Source: JAMBLL01 sp964460075 (GTDB lineage: Bacteria; Actinomycetota; Acidimicrobiia; Spongiisociales; UBA5794). Taken from it: a stretch of DNA of 39,882 nt. Each line of letters begins with the position of its first letter. Positions within the stretch are counted from its first letter, which is position 1. This document shows, in pieces, positions 25,669-34,904 of the stretch. A model generated the notes under the pieces. That model searched no databases. It was not told the DNA's origin and was given only the letters and a program-made list of their open reading frames with translations. A program made the position numbers and the translations under genes. Location of the stretch: assembly GCA_964460075.1 (NCBI GenBank), contig CAYWPC010000021.1:1-39882 (forward strand), given 5' to 3'.

Positions 25669-25782
25669 TTACCCCTGACGCTGCTTATGGCGAGGGTTCT
25701 GGCAAATCACCCATACTCGGCCGTGCCGACGGATGACGCGACAGTTATCGCACATCTTCTTTGCGGAGGCTCTTACTTTCAT
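25669..25782 (-). CDS. rpmJ: 50S ribosomal protein L36 (zinc-binding form)
   Basis: A 37-residue protein: MKVRASAKKMCDNCRVIRRH, then the segment up to CQNPRHKQRQG. The zinc ligands are the Cys pair of CDNC, the Cys of CQNP and the His of PRHKQ, the intact C+ pattern. It heads the rpsM-rpsK-rpsD-rpoA-rplQ block. In most bacteria infA lies immediately upstream; here it does not. Confidence 0.97.
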   Translation of the reverse strand: MKVRASAKKMCDNCRVIRRHGRVWVICQNPRHKQRQG

Positions 25783-26032
25783 ATTTCGTGATCCCGCCTC
25801 GGTACCTGGTTGGGACGCCGCCGCCAAGCACCGGGGAATCCGAACACGGAAACCCGAGGTGGTTGACGTCTACATCTGGGGAGGCCGACACATGACGGTG
25901 CGGCAGTCCTTCGATATCAGCGACGTCGAATTGTCACAAGAAAGCACAGCCCTACCAGGGCTGCTGCGGCAAGTGTAGGGGATGCAAGAAACTATCAACC
26001 AATTCGGCGCCCCGACTGGGAATGGACATCGC
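25783..26032. promoter_or_regulatory. Leader/promoter region of the rpmJ-rplQ block
   Basis: This is a 250-base gap with no convincing gene on either strand and, in particular, no trace of infA. A small hairpin CAGCCCT-ACC-AGGGCTG (25947-25963) could end the lipoprotein transcript. Just downstream on the minus strand, CTTGTGACAATTCGACGTCGCTGATATCG is AT-richer than the surroundings and may contain the alpha-operon promoter, but the -35/-10 spacing is not ideal. Confidence 0.4.
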
Positions 26033-26524
26033 TCAGATATCGAGAACGATCACACAGATGGCATTGAACGCGTCGCTCGTCGAATCGGCACCGAGACAGT
26101 CGGCCACGGTGATCGACAGGTCGGCGCTGTACCAAATGGCAGACCGCGATACCTGACCAGTCCCCTGGTCGAACGTGCTGGTTCCGCCGCTCCACTCTCC
26201 TGATTGGCTGTTCGTCCACGATTCGAAGTATCCGACGATCGCATCGAACGTGTCGAGCGGATACGACACGCTGACGGACGACTTGCCTTCTGCCTCGATC
26301 ACGTTCAGCACGGTGTAGCCGTTCGGAAGTGGGACGCGGAACCCCTCTGGGATCTCCCCTCCACCAAATGTGAAGGAACCTTCGTCTGTCTCGATCGACA
26401 CCGGTCCCGAGTCGGTATCGACGCCGACAACGCCAGAGGACTCCTCGAACTGCTCTTCCACGGTGAACTGGCATGCTGTCAGGAACAGCGCCAAGGCAAC
26501 GAACAGGACTGTTATTCGCTTCAC
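26033..26524 (-). CDS. Putative lipoprotein
   Basis: A 163-residue protein from a GTG start with GGAGGG ahead of it. The N-terminus is a lipoprotein signal: MKRITVLFVALALFLTAC, with lipobox LTAC and lipidated Cys18. The mature part is acidic, with EEQFEESSG and the repeat-like IETDEGSFTFGGG, and has two Cys near the end (ADCLGADS, NAICVIV) that may form a disulfide. I do not recognise a family. It sits on the ribosomal operon strand between map and rpmJ, an unusual location for a secreted protein. Confidence 0.75.
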   Translation of the reverse strand: MKRITVLFVALALFLTACQFTVEEQFEESSGVVGVDTDSGPVSIETDEGSFTFGGGEIPEGFRVPLPNGYTVLNVIEAEGKSSVSVSYPLDTFDAIVGYFESWTNSQSGEWSGGTSTFDQGTGQVSRSAIWYSADLSITVADCLGADSTSDAFNAICVIVLDI

Positions 26525-26620
26525 GATCCCTCCACATTTTCATCCAGCAATGGGACCTTATAAGGAAGCATGCGCCATCACCCAATCGTACGAGAAGCGG
26601 GAATCGTGTAGCGTCAGGGA

Positions 26621-27292
26621 ATGCCGACAACAGTCGTGTTCGATGTCAACGAGACCCTCCTCAGCCTGGATCCGATCCGCTGTTGGTTCAACGACCGCTT
26701 CGACAGTCAACCGGACGCGTCCACGTGGTTTGCAGAGCTCCTTCGGCTGTCGTTCGTTTCGTCGGTCACCAATCAATACGTCCCCTTCACCGGCCTTGCC
26801 GCAGCCGCGCTCGAAACGGTTGCGGCACAAAGCCGGGTCGACGTAGATGTTGCAGACATCGAAACGATCAAAGAGGTCTTCACAACGCTGCCGGCTCATG
26901 GAGACGTTGCAAGCGGTATCGACCGTCTCCTTGAAGCCAAGCTCGGCGTCGCAGCACTCACGAACTCGCCGCAGGCGACCGCCGAAGCTCAGCTCAGGAA
27001 CGCCGGAATCGCGGACCGGTTTCAGAAGGTCATGTCGGTGGATATGGTCAGCCGCTTCAAGCCACATCGCTCTGTGTATCACGCAGCCGCTCGCCAACTC
27101 ACCATCGCGCCAGCAGACATCGTGATGGTCGCTGCCCATGACTGGGATGTTGCAGGAGCCATCGCAGCAGGAGCCGATGGCGTGTTCATCAAACGCCAGG
27201 GTCAAACATACAGCCCTGCTCTGCAACAGCCGACGATCATTGCGAGAGATATCGGTGATGCGGCGAGCATGATCATCGAACGGTACGGCTGA
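26621..27292 (+). CDS. HAD hydrolase, 2-haloacid dehalogenase type II-like
   Basis: A 223-residue HAD-superfamily protein. Motif I is VVFDVNETLLS with nucleophile Asp8, motif II ALTNSPQ, motif III SRFKPHRSVY with its Lys, and motif IV AAHDWDVAGA. The cap insertion after motif I (WFAELLRLSF) is like (S)-2-haloacid dehalogenases. Members dehalogenate 2-haloacids or hydrolyse phosphoesters, so the substrate is undecided. It is the only plus-strand gene within the ribosomal superoperon region and interrupts it between map and rpmJ, which suggests an insertion. Confidence 0.87.
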   Translation: MPTTVVFDVNETLLSLDPIRCWFNDRFDSQPDASTWFAELLRLSFVSSVTNQYVPFTGLAAAALETVAAQSRVDVDVADIETIKEVFTTLPAHGDVASGIDRLLEAKLGVAALTNSPQATAEAQLRNAGIADRFQKVMSVDMVSRFKPHRSVYHAAARQLTIAPADIVMVAAHDWDVAGAIAAGADGVFIKRQGQTYSPALQQPTIIARDIGDAASMIIERYG

Positions 27293-27341
27293 GCAGGCAC
27301 GTGACATCTTCGAACGCTGACCGACCTGCCATCGCGGCGCT

Positions 27342-28133
27342 CTACGTCACCAGCATCGGTTCGGGAAGCGTCGAAACAAGCGTTCCGGTGTCGGTCAGCA
27401 GCACGGTGTGCTCGAAATGTGCCGACAACGACCCGTCCGCGGTGACGACGGTCCAGGCGTCATCGAGCACGACCGATTTCTCCGTCCCGAGGTTGAACAT
27501 CGGTTCGATGGCGAGAGCCATGCCCTTCTTGAGTCGAAGGCCTTTCCCCGCAATGCCGTAATTCGGCACCGAGGGTGCCTCGTGCATCTGACGTCCTATG
27601 CCATGTCCGACATAGTCCCGGACAACACCTATCCCATGCTCCTCTGCGAGAGCTTCGACGGCCGCACCGATATCACCGAGTCGGTTACCCGACACAGCCT
27701 GCCGAATCCCTGCCCACAACGCCCGCTCCGTCACTGCAAGGAGCGTCTTGACGTCATCGGGAACATCGCCTATCGCCATCGTGAAGGCCGCGTCGCCGTG
27801 CCATCCCTCATAGATCGCCCCGGCATCGATCGAGATTATGTCGCCATCGCGAAGCTGGTAGTCACCAGGGATGCCGTGCACGATCGCCGAGTTGGGAGAC
27901 GTGCACAAGACACCTGGGAATGGGTTCTCCGGACCGCCGTATCCGAGAAATGAGGATCGACAGTCGTACTCTGTAAGGACCTCCCTGGCTGCCGCGTCGA
28001 GGTCCATCGTCGTGGTACCAGGCACGGCCATGTCCCGAACCGCACCGTGCATCGCTGCGACACATCGACCGGCGACCTTCATCTTGTCAAAGTCCGCGTC
28101 GGTCTTCTTCGTTATGAGACGCGTTCCAGCCAT
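27342..28133 (-). CDS. map: Methionine aminopeptidase (type I)
   Basis: Removes the initiator methionine from new proteins. MAGTRLITKKTDADFDKMKV starts the 263-residue product, 13 bases after the adk stop. All metal and catalytic motifs of type I MetAP are present: HGIPGDYQLRDGDIISID (Asp ligand), GWHGDAAFTMAIG (Asp ligand), YVGHGIGRQMHEAP (His ligand) and the Glu ligands in AIEPMFNLG and HFEHTVLL. The adk-map pair next to secY is the conserved order. Confidence 0.97.
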   Translation of the reverse strand: MAGTRLITKKTDADFDKMKVAGRCVAAMHGAVRDMAVPGTTTMDLDAAAREVLTEYDCRSSFLGYGGPENPFPGVLCTSPNSAIVHGIPGDYQLRDGDIISIDAGAIYEGWHGDAAFTMAIGDVPDDVKTLLAVTERALWAGIRQAVSGNRLGDIGAAVEALAEEHGIGVVRDYVGHGIGRQMHEAPSVPNYGIAGKGLRLKKGMALAIEPMFNLGTEKSVVLDDAWTVVTADGSLSAHFEHTVLLTDTGTLVSTLPEPMLVT

Positions 28134-28146
28134 ACATACCCCACCG

Positions 28147-28704
28147 TCAGGAAGCAGCGAGTCCGAGCATGATCCTCGCAAATACATCATCGATCGAGCC
28201 CATACCGTCGACACGAATCACAGCGTCTCCGTAGTAGCCGACCAGCGGTGCGGTTTCGTGTTCGTACACCTCGAGCCGCCGACGAATCGTAGCCTCGTTG
28301 TCATCCACACGACCCTGTTCATCTGCCCGCTTCAGTAGCCGAACAACGAGCTCATCAGCATCGGCCTCGAGTAGAACTACGGTTCCAATCGCGTTGATGA
28401 CCGCATCGTTGAGGGCTTCAGCCTGGGCAATGGTGCGTGGAAACCCGTCCAGCAGATACCCACAGTGTGCGTCATCCTGGTCGAGTCGTTCATCCACGAT
28501 CGCCACGACAAGCTCATCTGACACGAGGTCACCTGCTGCCATCACGCTCTCGACCTGCTTGCCGAGATCCGACTGATCTGCCACGGCTCTTCGCAACATT
28601 GCTCCGGTCGAGATGTGTGGAATGTGCAATGCCTTGGCGAGCATCGTCGCCTGGGTGCCCTTGCCTGCTCCTGGAGGCCCGAGGAACAGAATCCGTCTCG
28701 CCAT
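28147..28704 (-). CDS. adk: Adenylate kinase (short-lid form)
   Basis: Balances AMP, ADP and ATP. MARRILFLGPPGAGKGTQ starts a 185-residue enzyme with a GGGAGG site upstream. The P-loop is GPPGAGKGT, the NMP-binding motif is STGAMLRRAV, and GYLLDGFPRTIAQAEAL is the family signature. The LID is the short version (RADEQGRVDDNEATIRRRL) without zinc Cys, as in mycobacterial Adk. It is separated from secY by 228 bases, so it probably has its own promoter. Confidence 0.97.
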   Translation of the reverse strand: MARRILFLGPPGAGKGTQATMLAKALHIPHISTGAMLRRAVADQSDLGKQVESVMAAGDLVSDELVVAIVDERLDQDDAHCGYLLDGFPRTIAQAEALNDAVINAIGTVVLLEADADELVVRLLKRADEQGRVDDNEATIRRRLEVYEHETAPLVGYYGDAVIRVDGMGSIDDVFARIMLGLAAS

Positions 28705-28932
28705 GTTTCTTCCTCCCACTCGACTCGATCTACGAGTTACAGCGTACCGCGTGCGTGCAATCACAATTCGGAAGGACCGAACGTCTTGACAACGTACACT
28801 CCCGACTTCGATTTCTCGACTGAAACGAGGTGCGAACGAGCGCGGGCCGAAGACGCACGCATGGCTGGGCAGAACATGCAGCGAATGGCGGGCCGAGGCG
28901 ACACATCACACCACGCCCATGCATGCGCGCCA
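28705..28932 (-). promoter_or_regulatory. secY-adk intergenic region, probable adk-map promoter
   Basis: A 228-base gap inside an otherwise tightly packed operon. On the minus strand TTGTCAAGACG and TTGTGATTGC are candidate -35 elements about 60-90 bases upstream of adk, but their -10 partners are weak. I see no ORF or RNA structure of note. Confidence 0.35.
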
Positions 28933-30240
<1,308 letters not shown>

Positions 30241-30375
30241 GGATTTCCAGTCAGTTTGGGGTTAGTGGTTCGTCGCTCGTCCTGTGCCGATTCCGCAGGA
30301 CCGGCTCCGAGCCGGGCTGTCACTGTCGCTGAGCAGGTACATTACCGGCCCCGATGACAGCCAAGCCCACATTGG

Positions 30376-30819
30376 CTACTTCTCCTCAATCAGTTCGATC
30401 GTGCCGCCAGCGGCCTTGATCTTGTCCGCCGCACCCGATGAGAACGCATGCGCCTTCACGGTGAGAGCAACCTCTAGATCACCCTGGCCGAGTACCTTGA
30501 CTCTGCCCCGCTTCTTTACCAGACCGGCCTCACGCATGACATCGGGTGTCACCGTGGCCCCTGCATCGAACGCCCCTAGACGCTCCACGTTGAGTACGGT
30601 GAACTCCTCGCGGTTCGGGTTCCTGAAACCCTTCATCTTCGGCATTTGCTTGAGCAGCGGCGTTTGGCCGCCCTCGAAGCCCTGGCGCACCTTGCTGCGA
30701 GCCTTGAGTCCCTTCGTGCCGCGCCCTGCGGTCTTGCCGCGACGGCCAGACTCACCGCGCCCAACACGAATCTTGCGCTTCTTTGAGCCCTCCGCTGGAC
30801 GGAGATGATGAAGTTTCAT
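30376..30819 (-). CDS. rplO: 50S ribosomal protein L15
   Basis: A large-subunit protein bridging several 23S domains. It has 147 residues with the N-terminal LHHLRPAEGSKKRKIRVGRG, the Gly/Lys/Arg-rich extension SGRRGKTAGRGTKGLKAR and the FEGGQTPLLKQMPKMKGF motif. It overlaps rpmD by one base (TGATG). Confidence 0.98.
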   Translation of the reverse strand: MKLHHLRPAEGSKKRKIRVGRGESGRRGKTAGRGTKGLKARSKVRQGFEGGQTPLLKQMPKMKGFRNPNREEFTVLNVERLGAFDAGATVTPDVMREAGLVKKRGRVKVLGQGDLEVALTVKAHAFSSGAADKIKAAGGTIELIEEK

Positions 30820-31001
30820 CAGATTTCCTCCACTTCGAGCAGGTGTTGTGCTCGATGAATCATTCCACGGACGGACGGCGTATCAGGCCGCTCCACGGAA
30901 GCGTTGATCTTGCGCAGTCCGAGACTCTCGATCGTGGCACGCGTTTTCGGCTTCTCCCCGATGAGGCTTCGCCGAAGCGTGATTCGCAATGTATCGGCCA
31001 T
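30819..31001 (-). CDS. rpmD: 50S ribosomal protein L30
   Basis: A 60-residue protein starting MADTLRITLRRSLIGEKPK, with the conserved RATIESLGLRKIN and VRGMIHRAQHLLEVEE. The ATG is chosen over a GTG two codons upstream because GAAGG lies 7 bases before it. It is placed between rpsE and rplO as usual for the spc operon. Confidence 0.97.
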   Translation of the reverse strand: MADTLRITLRRSLIGEKPKTRATIESLGLRKINASVERPDTPSVRGMIHRAQHLLEVEEI

Positions 31002-31003
31002 CG

Positions 31004-31597
31004 TCACACCTTCGCCCGCATCAGCTCTGCGGAATTGTATGCAGCCAGCAGAGCGGGAGGGAATATCTCCTCGGCACGCTTCCCTCTGGCGCGGGCAACA
31101 TCGTCGAGACGTTGCTGGCCGCGTAGCGCGTTGACCGTTGCCTTGGCGACATTGATGTGTGTGGCGGAGCCGAGCGACTTCGCCAATACGTTTGAGATAC
31201 CAGCTGCCTCGAGGATCTGCCGGACTGCTCCCCCGGCGATCACACCTGTACCAGGAGAAGCCGGCTTCAGAAGTACGCGGCTCGCACCCTGTACCCCGAT
31301 GATCTCATGGATGATCGTCTGGCCCGCCATGGGAACGTCGAACATGTCCTTTCGGGCGAGTTCGAATGCCTTCTGGATCGCAGCAGGCACTTCCTTCGCC
31401 TTGCCGTAGCCGATGCCGACGCGTCCCTTGCCGTCGCCTACTGCGACCAGCGCAGTGAACGAGAACCGACGTCCACCTTTCACGACCTTCGCAACACGGT
31501 TGATCGCTATGACGCGCTCGTCGAACTCGGGAATGTCGCGCTCTCTGCCACGTCCCCTGTCGCTTCGCTGGTTTCGATTTCTATTCTGTGTCGTCAT
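31004..31597 (-). CDS. rpsE: 30S ribosomal protein S5
   Basis: Involved in decoding fidelity and in the mRNA entry site. It has 197 residues with an N-terminal basic extension (RNRNQRSDRGRGRERD). The S5 signature is VIAINRVAKVVKGGRRFSFT with GDGKGRVGIGYGKAKEVPAA, followed by PASPGTGVIAGGAVRQILEA. It lies 9 bases after rplR. Confidence 0.98.
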   Translation of the reverse strand: MTTQNRNRNQRSDRGRGRERDIPEFDERVIAINRVAKVVKGGRRFSFTALVAVGDGKGRVGIGYGKAKEVPAAIQKAFELARKDMFDVPMAGQTIIHEIIGVQGASRVLLKPASPGTGVIAGGAVRQILEAAGISNVLAKSLGSATHINVAKATVNALRGQQRLDDVARARGKRAEEIFPPALLAAYNSAELMRAKV

Positions 31598-31606
31598 AGC
31601 CGGCTC

Positions 31607-31960
31607 CTAGAACTCGAGACCGGACTCACGGGCAGCCTCAGCGAGTGCCTTGATCCGACCGTGATACTTGAACCCGCCACGGTCGAAAACGACCTTGGAG
31701 ATCCCTGCGTCCTGGGCACGGGCTCCGACGAGCTTGCCGACCGCAGCTGCGCTGTCCACCGTAAGGCCGGTGCCATCGACTGCGGATTCCTTCGAGGATG
31801 CCGCTGCGATGGTACGACCGGTGTCATCGTCGATGACCTGTGCGTATATGTGTTTGTTACTACGGAATACCGACAGGCGCGGTCGGCCCTCGGTGCCATG
31901 CACATTCTTGCGCACCCGAAAGTGCCTGCGATGACGTGCATCTGTTCGTGTTCCCCTCAT
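31607..31960 (-). CDS. rplR: 50S ribosomal protein L18
   Basis: A 5S rRNA-binding protein of 117 residues. Features are the basic N-terminus RHRRHFRVRKNVHGT, RPRLSVFRSNKHIYAQVIDD and FDRGGFKYHGRIKALAEAAR. The start overlaps the rplF stop by four bases (ATGA). Confidence 0.98.
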   Translation of the reverse strand: MRGTRTDARHRRHFRVRKNVHGTEGRPRLSVFRSNKHIYAQVIDDDTGRTIAAASSKESAVDGTGLTVDSAAAVGKLVGARAQDAGISKVVFDRGGFKYHGRIKALAEAARESGLEF

Positions 31961-32499
31961 GCGGAGACTCCTGCCTTGCCTGCCTTGCGCCGTACATGTT
32001 CGTCCGTGTATCGGATCCCCTTGCCCTTGTATGGCTCGGGTGGTCTCACGGCACGAATGTTGGCGGCTACCTGGCCAACCTTTTGCTTGTCAATTCCATC
32101 AACGATGATCTTCGTCGGCTCCGGAACCTCGAACGTGATACCTTCGGGAGCGTCGATGTGCACAGGATGTGAGAATCCGACCTGTAACTCGAGACGACTC
32201 CCCTTGAGCACGGCTCGGTAGCCGACGCCTACGGCGGTTAGCTCCTTCTTGTACCCCTCTGAGACACCGATCACCATGTTGTTGATCAGCGCTCGCGACA
32301 GGCCGTGCAGCGCGCGAGACTTCCGCTCGTCGTTAGCTCTCGTGAATGTGACGGTGCCATCGTCGACGCTGACGGAGATTGCCGGGTCGATGGCTTGTGT
32401 GAGCGTGCCCTTTGCACCCTTCACGACAACAAGACCGTCATCGACCTTCACGTCAACACCGCTTGGGAGACTGATCGGCACGTTTCCTACTCGGCTCAT
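31957..32499 (-). CDS. rplF: 50S ribosomal protein L6
   Basis: Located near the factor-binding site of the large subunit. It has 180 residues starting MSRVGNVPISLPSGVDVKVD, with the repeat-related halves typical of L6. It ends with VRPPEPYKGKGIRYTDEHV and a basic tail. An in-frame ATG 17 codons upstream lies inside rpsH and is rejected. Confidence 0.98.
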   Translation of the reverse strand: MSRVGNVPISLPSGVDVKVDDGLVVVKGAKGTLTQAIDPAISVSVDDGTVTFTRANDERKSRALHGLSRALINNMVIGVSEGYKKELTAVGVGYRAVLKGSRLELQVGFSHPVHIDAPEGITFEVPEPTKIIVDGIDKQKVGQVAANIRAVRPPEPYKGKGIRYTDEHVRRKAGKAGVSA

Positions 32500-32500
32500 G

Positions 32501-32905
32501 TCACCACACCTTGCACAGGACCTCGCCGCCGACGTTGCGGCGACGAGCATCTCTATCGGTCATGACACCCTCTGATGTAGACACGATCGCCACACCAATA
32601 CCGCCGCGGACACGCTCCACGTCGCGAGCGGCAGAGTAGACACGACGTCCCGGTTTCGAGACGCGCTGAATGCCCTGGAGCACGCTGTGCCTGTCCGAGT
32701 CGTATCGAAGGCGTACCGTCAGTTCCACACCAACTTCGGCATCCTGCGTCTTCCAGCCATCGATGTAGCCCTCCTCCGAGAGGATGCGGGCGATCTCTTC
32801 CTTGAGCTTGGACGAAGGCATCGATGTCTCGGGATGGAGAGCCATGTTGGCGTTCCTGATCCTCGTGAACATGTCAGCAATTGGGTCTGTGTACACGGCT
32901 ACCAC
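32501..32905 (-). CDS. rpsH: 30S ribosomal protein S8
   Basis: A primary 16S rRNA binder and, in E. coli, the translational regulator of the spc operon. It has 134 residues from a GTG overlapping the rpsN stop by 7 bases, with AAAGG upstream; a GTG three codons later is possible. Signatures are YTDPIADMFTRIRNANMA, the VSKPGRRVYS segment and the terminal GVMTDRDARRRNVGGEVLC. Confidence 0.97.
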   Translation of the reverse strand: MVAVYTDPIADMFTRIRNANMALHPETSMPSSKLKEEIARILSEEGYIDGWKTQDAEVGVELTVRLRYDSDRHSVLQGIQRVSKPGRRVYSAARDVERVRGGIGVAIVSTSEGVMTDRDARRRNVGGEVLCKVW

Positions 32906-33204
32906 GACGCCTTTCTGACGCCAGGCAACTCTCCACGATGTGCCATCTCTCTCACGGCGATACGCGAGAGGCCGAACTTACGAAAATAGGCCCGCGGACG
33001 ACCACTGACATTGCACCGGTTCCGATAGCGAGTCGCGCTCGCATCACGCGGCATCTTCGCGATCTTGGCATACGCTTCACGCTTGTCCGCGTATGAAGCT
33101 TCGGGATCCTTGACGATCTTGATCAGCTCGGCACGACGCTCCGCGTACCTCTCGATGAGTACTTTTCGCTTGTTGTTCTTGGCGATTTTCGAAGTTTTCG
33201 CCAT
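32899..33204 (-). CDS. rpsN: 30S ribosomal protein S14, long zinc-free form
   Basis: A small-subunit head protein. It has 101 residues of the long type, with AKTSKIAKNNKRKVLIERYA, the insert around DKREAYAKIAKMPRDAS, then NRCNVSGRPRAYFRKFGLSR and the C-terminal ELPGVRKASW. Only one Cys is present, so the C-x2-C pairs of the short zinc S14 are lacking. In mycobacteria and streptomycetes such zinc-free copies are Zur-controlled back-ups elsewhere in the genome; here it is the copy inside the spc operon. Confidence 0.97.
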   Translation of the reverse strand: MAKTSKIAKNNKRKVLIERYAERRAELIKIVKDPEASYADKREAYAKIAKMPRDASATRYRNRCNVSGRPRAYFRKFGLSRIAVREMAHRGELPGVRKASW

Positions 33205-33761
33205 CAGACACCTACCTGCTGTCGACGGAACGGGAACCCGAACGCATCGAGGAGTGCTCTCCCCTGTTCGTCCGTCTCCGCGGTGGTCACCAATGTGATG
33301 TCCAGTCCGCGGACCTTCATGACCTTGTCATAGTCGATCTCTGGGAAAATGAGCTGTTCCGTGACACCGAAACTGTAATTTCCACGGCCGTCAAAACCCT
33401 TTGGGCTCAGGCCACGGAAGTCTCTGATACGCGGAATCGAGAGCGCTATCAGTCGATCGAGGAATTCCCACATGCGTTCACCGCGTAGTGTGACCGATGC
33501 ACCGATGGCCTGACCTTCGCGTAGCTTGAAGTTCGACACGGATTTGCGGGCACGGTTGACCTTCGGCTGCTGGCCGGTGATGATCCTGAGATCCTCGACC
33601 ACACCATTCATCAACTTGGCATCTGCTGCGGCGTCGCCCGCACCCATGTTTACGACGATCTTGGCAAGTCGTGGAACCTGCATGACGTTGTCGAGCCCCA
33701 AGTCCTTGAGGAGTTGGTCCTTGATCTCGTTGTGGTATGTATCTTTGAGTCGTGGGGCCAT
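33204..33761 (-). CDS. rplE: 50S ribosomal protein L5
   Basis: Binds 5S rRNA and contacts P-site tRNA. The ATG giving MAPRLKDTYHNEIKDQLL overlaps the rplX stop by one base (TGATG) and yields 185 residues; earlier in-frame starts lie inside rplX. Motifs are VPRLAKIVVNMGAGDAAADA, LREGQAIGASVTLRGERMWE and the RDFRGLSPKGFDGRGNYSFG loop. Confidence 0.98.
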   Translation of the reverse strand: MAPRLKDTYHNEIKDQLLKDLGLDNVMQVPRLAKIVVNMGAGDAAADAKLMNGVVEDLRIITGQQPKVNRARKSVSNFKLREGQAIGASVTLRGERMWEFLDRLIALSIPRIRDFRGLSPKGFDGRGNYSFGVTEQLIFPEIDYDKVMKVRGLDITLVTTAETDEQGRALLDAFGFPFRRQQVGV

Positions 33762-34066
33762 CACAGATCGCTTCCGCATTTTCTGCACACTCTGTGCTTA
33801 TTTCCTTCGTCGTCGAAGCGTGCACCGATCCGCGCTGGTCCGCACTCCTTGCAGACGATCAGCACGTTGGACGCATCGATCGGCATGTCCTTGTCGATGA
33901 TGCCGCCGGTGTTGACATCGCCCGTCGGGCGCTGATGCCTCTTGGCTGTAGCAACGCCTTCGACGATGATTCGATTGGTCTTCGGAAAGACCTTGGCGAT
34001 CTTGGACTCCGTGCCGGCATCCTTGCCCGAGATAACCATGACCGTATCTCCGCTGCGCAGTTTCAT
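33761..34066 (-). CDS. rplX: 50S ribosomal protein L24 with zinc-type Cys pairs
   Basis: An assembly initiator near the tunnel exit. It has 101 residues from the ATG overlapping the rplN stop, with GGAGG 7 bases upstream. The KOW motif is KLRSGDTVMVISGKDAG. The C-terminus carries two Cys pairs, Cys72/Cys75 (CKEC) and Cys94/Cys97 (CRKC), arranged like a zinc ribbon, a feature of some L24 proteins. Confidence 0.97.
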   Translation of the reverse strand: MKLRSGDTVMVISGKDAGTESKIAKVFPKTNRIIVEGVATAKRHQRPTGDVNTGGIIDKDMPIDASNVLIVCKECGPARIGARFDDEGNKHRVCRKCGSDL

Positions 34067-34434
34067 CACAGCACCTCCGGGGCGAGCGACACGATGCGCA
34101 TGAATTTCTTTTCTCGCAACTCACGCCCGACAGGGCCAAAGATGCGAGTGCCTCGCGGCTGCTGCTGGTCGTTGATGATCACGCAAGCGTTCTCATCGAA
34201 GCGGATGTAGGAGCCGTCCGCACGTCGGATCTCCTTCTTCGTCCGTACGACGACGGCCTTGACAACCTCGCCCTTCTTGACCGTTCCTCCTGGAGTTGCA
34301 TCCTTCACCGTGGCAACGATGACGTCACCAACCCGTGCGTACCGGCGGCCGGAGCCTCCAAGCACCCGGATCGTAAGCACTTCGCGTGCACCGGAGTTGT
34401 CCGCGACCTTGAGACGAGATTCTTGCTGAATCAT
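34066..34434 (-). CDS. rplN: 50S ribosomal protein L14
   Basis: Located at the subunit interface. It has 122 residues starting MIQQESRLKVADNSGAREV, with RYARVGDVIVATVKDATPGG, the VVVRTKKEIRRADGSYIRFD signature and the final RELREKKFMRIVSLAPEVL. The start overlaps the rpsQ stop (ATGA). Confidence 0.98.
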   Translation of the reverse strand: MIQQESRLKVADNSGAREVLTIRVLGGSGRRYARVGDVIVATVKDATPGGTVKKGEVVKAVVVRTKKEIRRADGSYIRFDENACVIINDQQQPRGTRIFGPVGRELREKKFMRIVSLAPEVL

Positions 34435-34685
34435 CTCGCACGCTCCACGACCTCTTCGATCCGCCACCGCTTCGACTTCGAAAGTGGGCGGGTCTCAACG
34501 ATCCGAACCGTATCGCCAACATTGGCGTCGTTCGCCTCGTCGTGCACATGGAATCTCTTACGGACCGGAACGGTCTTGCCGTATCTCGGATGACGCTTTG
34601 CGTCGCGAACCTCAACGGTCACCGTCTTGTCACGACTGTCGGAAACAACGATTCCGACGCGTACCTTGCGGTTTGCGCGATCCAT
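34431..34685 (-). CDS. rpsQ: 30S ribosomal protein S17
   Basis: A primary 16S rRNA binder of 84 residues with the OB-fold: RKVRVGIVVSDSRDKTVTVE, then HPRYGKTVPVRKRFHVHDE and the IVETRPLSKSKRWRIEEVVE signature. It directly follows rpmC with no gap. Confidence 0.98.
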   Translation of the reverse strand: MDRANRKVRVGIVVSDSRDKTVTVEVRDAKRHPRYGKTVPVRKRFHVHDEANDANVGDTVRIVETRPLSKSKRWRIEEVVERAR

Positions 34686-34904
34686 CTATGCCTCCTCCTG
34701 CTGTGACTCCCAAGCGGCGATCTCCTGTTCACGCATCACCGTGGCGATACGTGCGACATCCCGCTTGACCTGCATAATCCTTGCCGTGTTGTCGAGCTGA
34801 TTGGTGACAAGCTGGAACCGTAGGTTGAAGAGCTCTTCCTTCGATTCGTCGAGCTTGTCGGTCAGCTCCTTGTAGCTAAGTTTGCGAAGATCGAGAGCGT
34901 TCAT
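34686..34904 (-). CDS. rpmC: 50S ribosomal protein L29
   Basis: A two-helix protein at the tunnel exit. It has 72 residues: MNALDLRKLSYKELTDKLDE, then the ELFNLRFQLVTNQLDNTARI signature and a slightly extended acidic tail (ESQQEEA). Its start overlaps the rplP stop (ATGA). Confidence 0.97.
   Translation of the reverse strand: MNALDLRKLSYKELTDKLDESKEELFNLRFQLVTNQLDNTARIMQVKRDVARIATVMREQEIAAWESQQEEA

Noticed and set aside
25733..25978. 81-codon plus-strand frame overlapping rpmJ
   Set aside because: Starts inside the rpmJ gene on the other strand and shows no recognisable domain; the region is better explained as the rpmJ leader.
25783..26032. Possible hidden infA
   Set aside because: Both strands were read for the IF-1 pattern (GTVVE, FRVEL, GHKVLAHISGKMR-like) and nothing similar was found.
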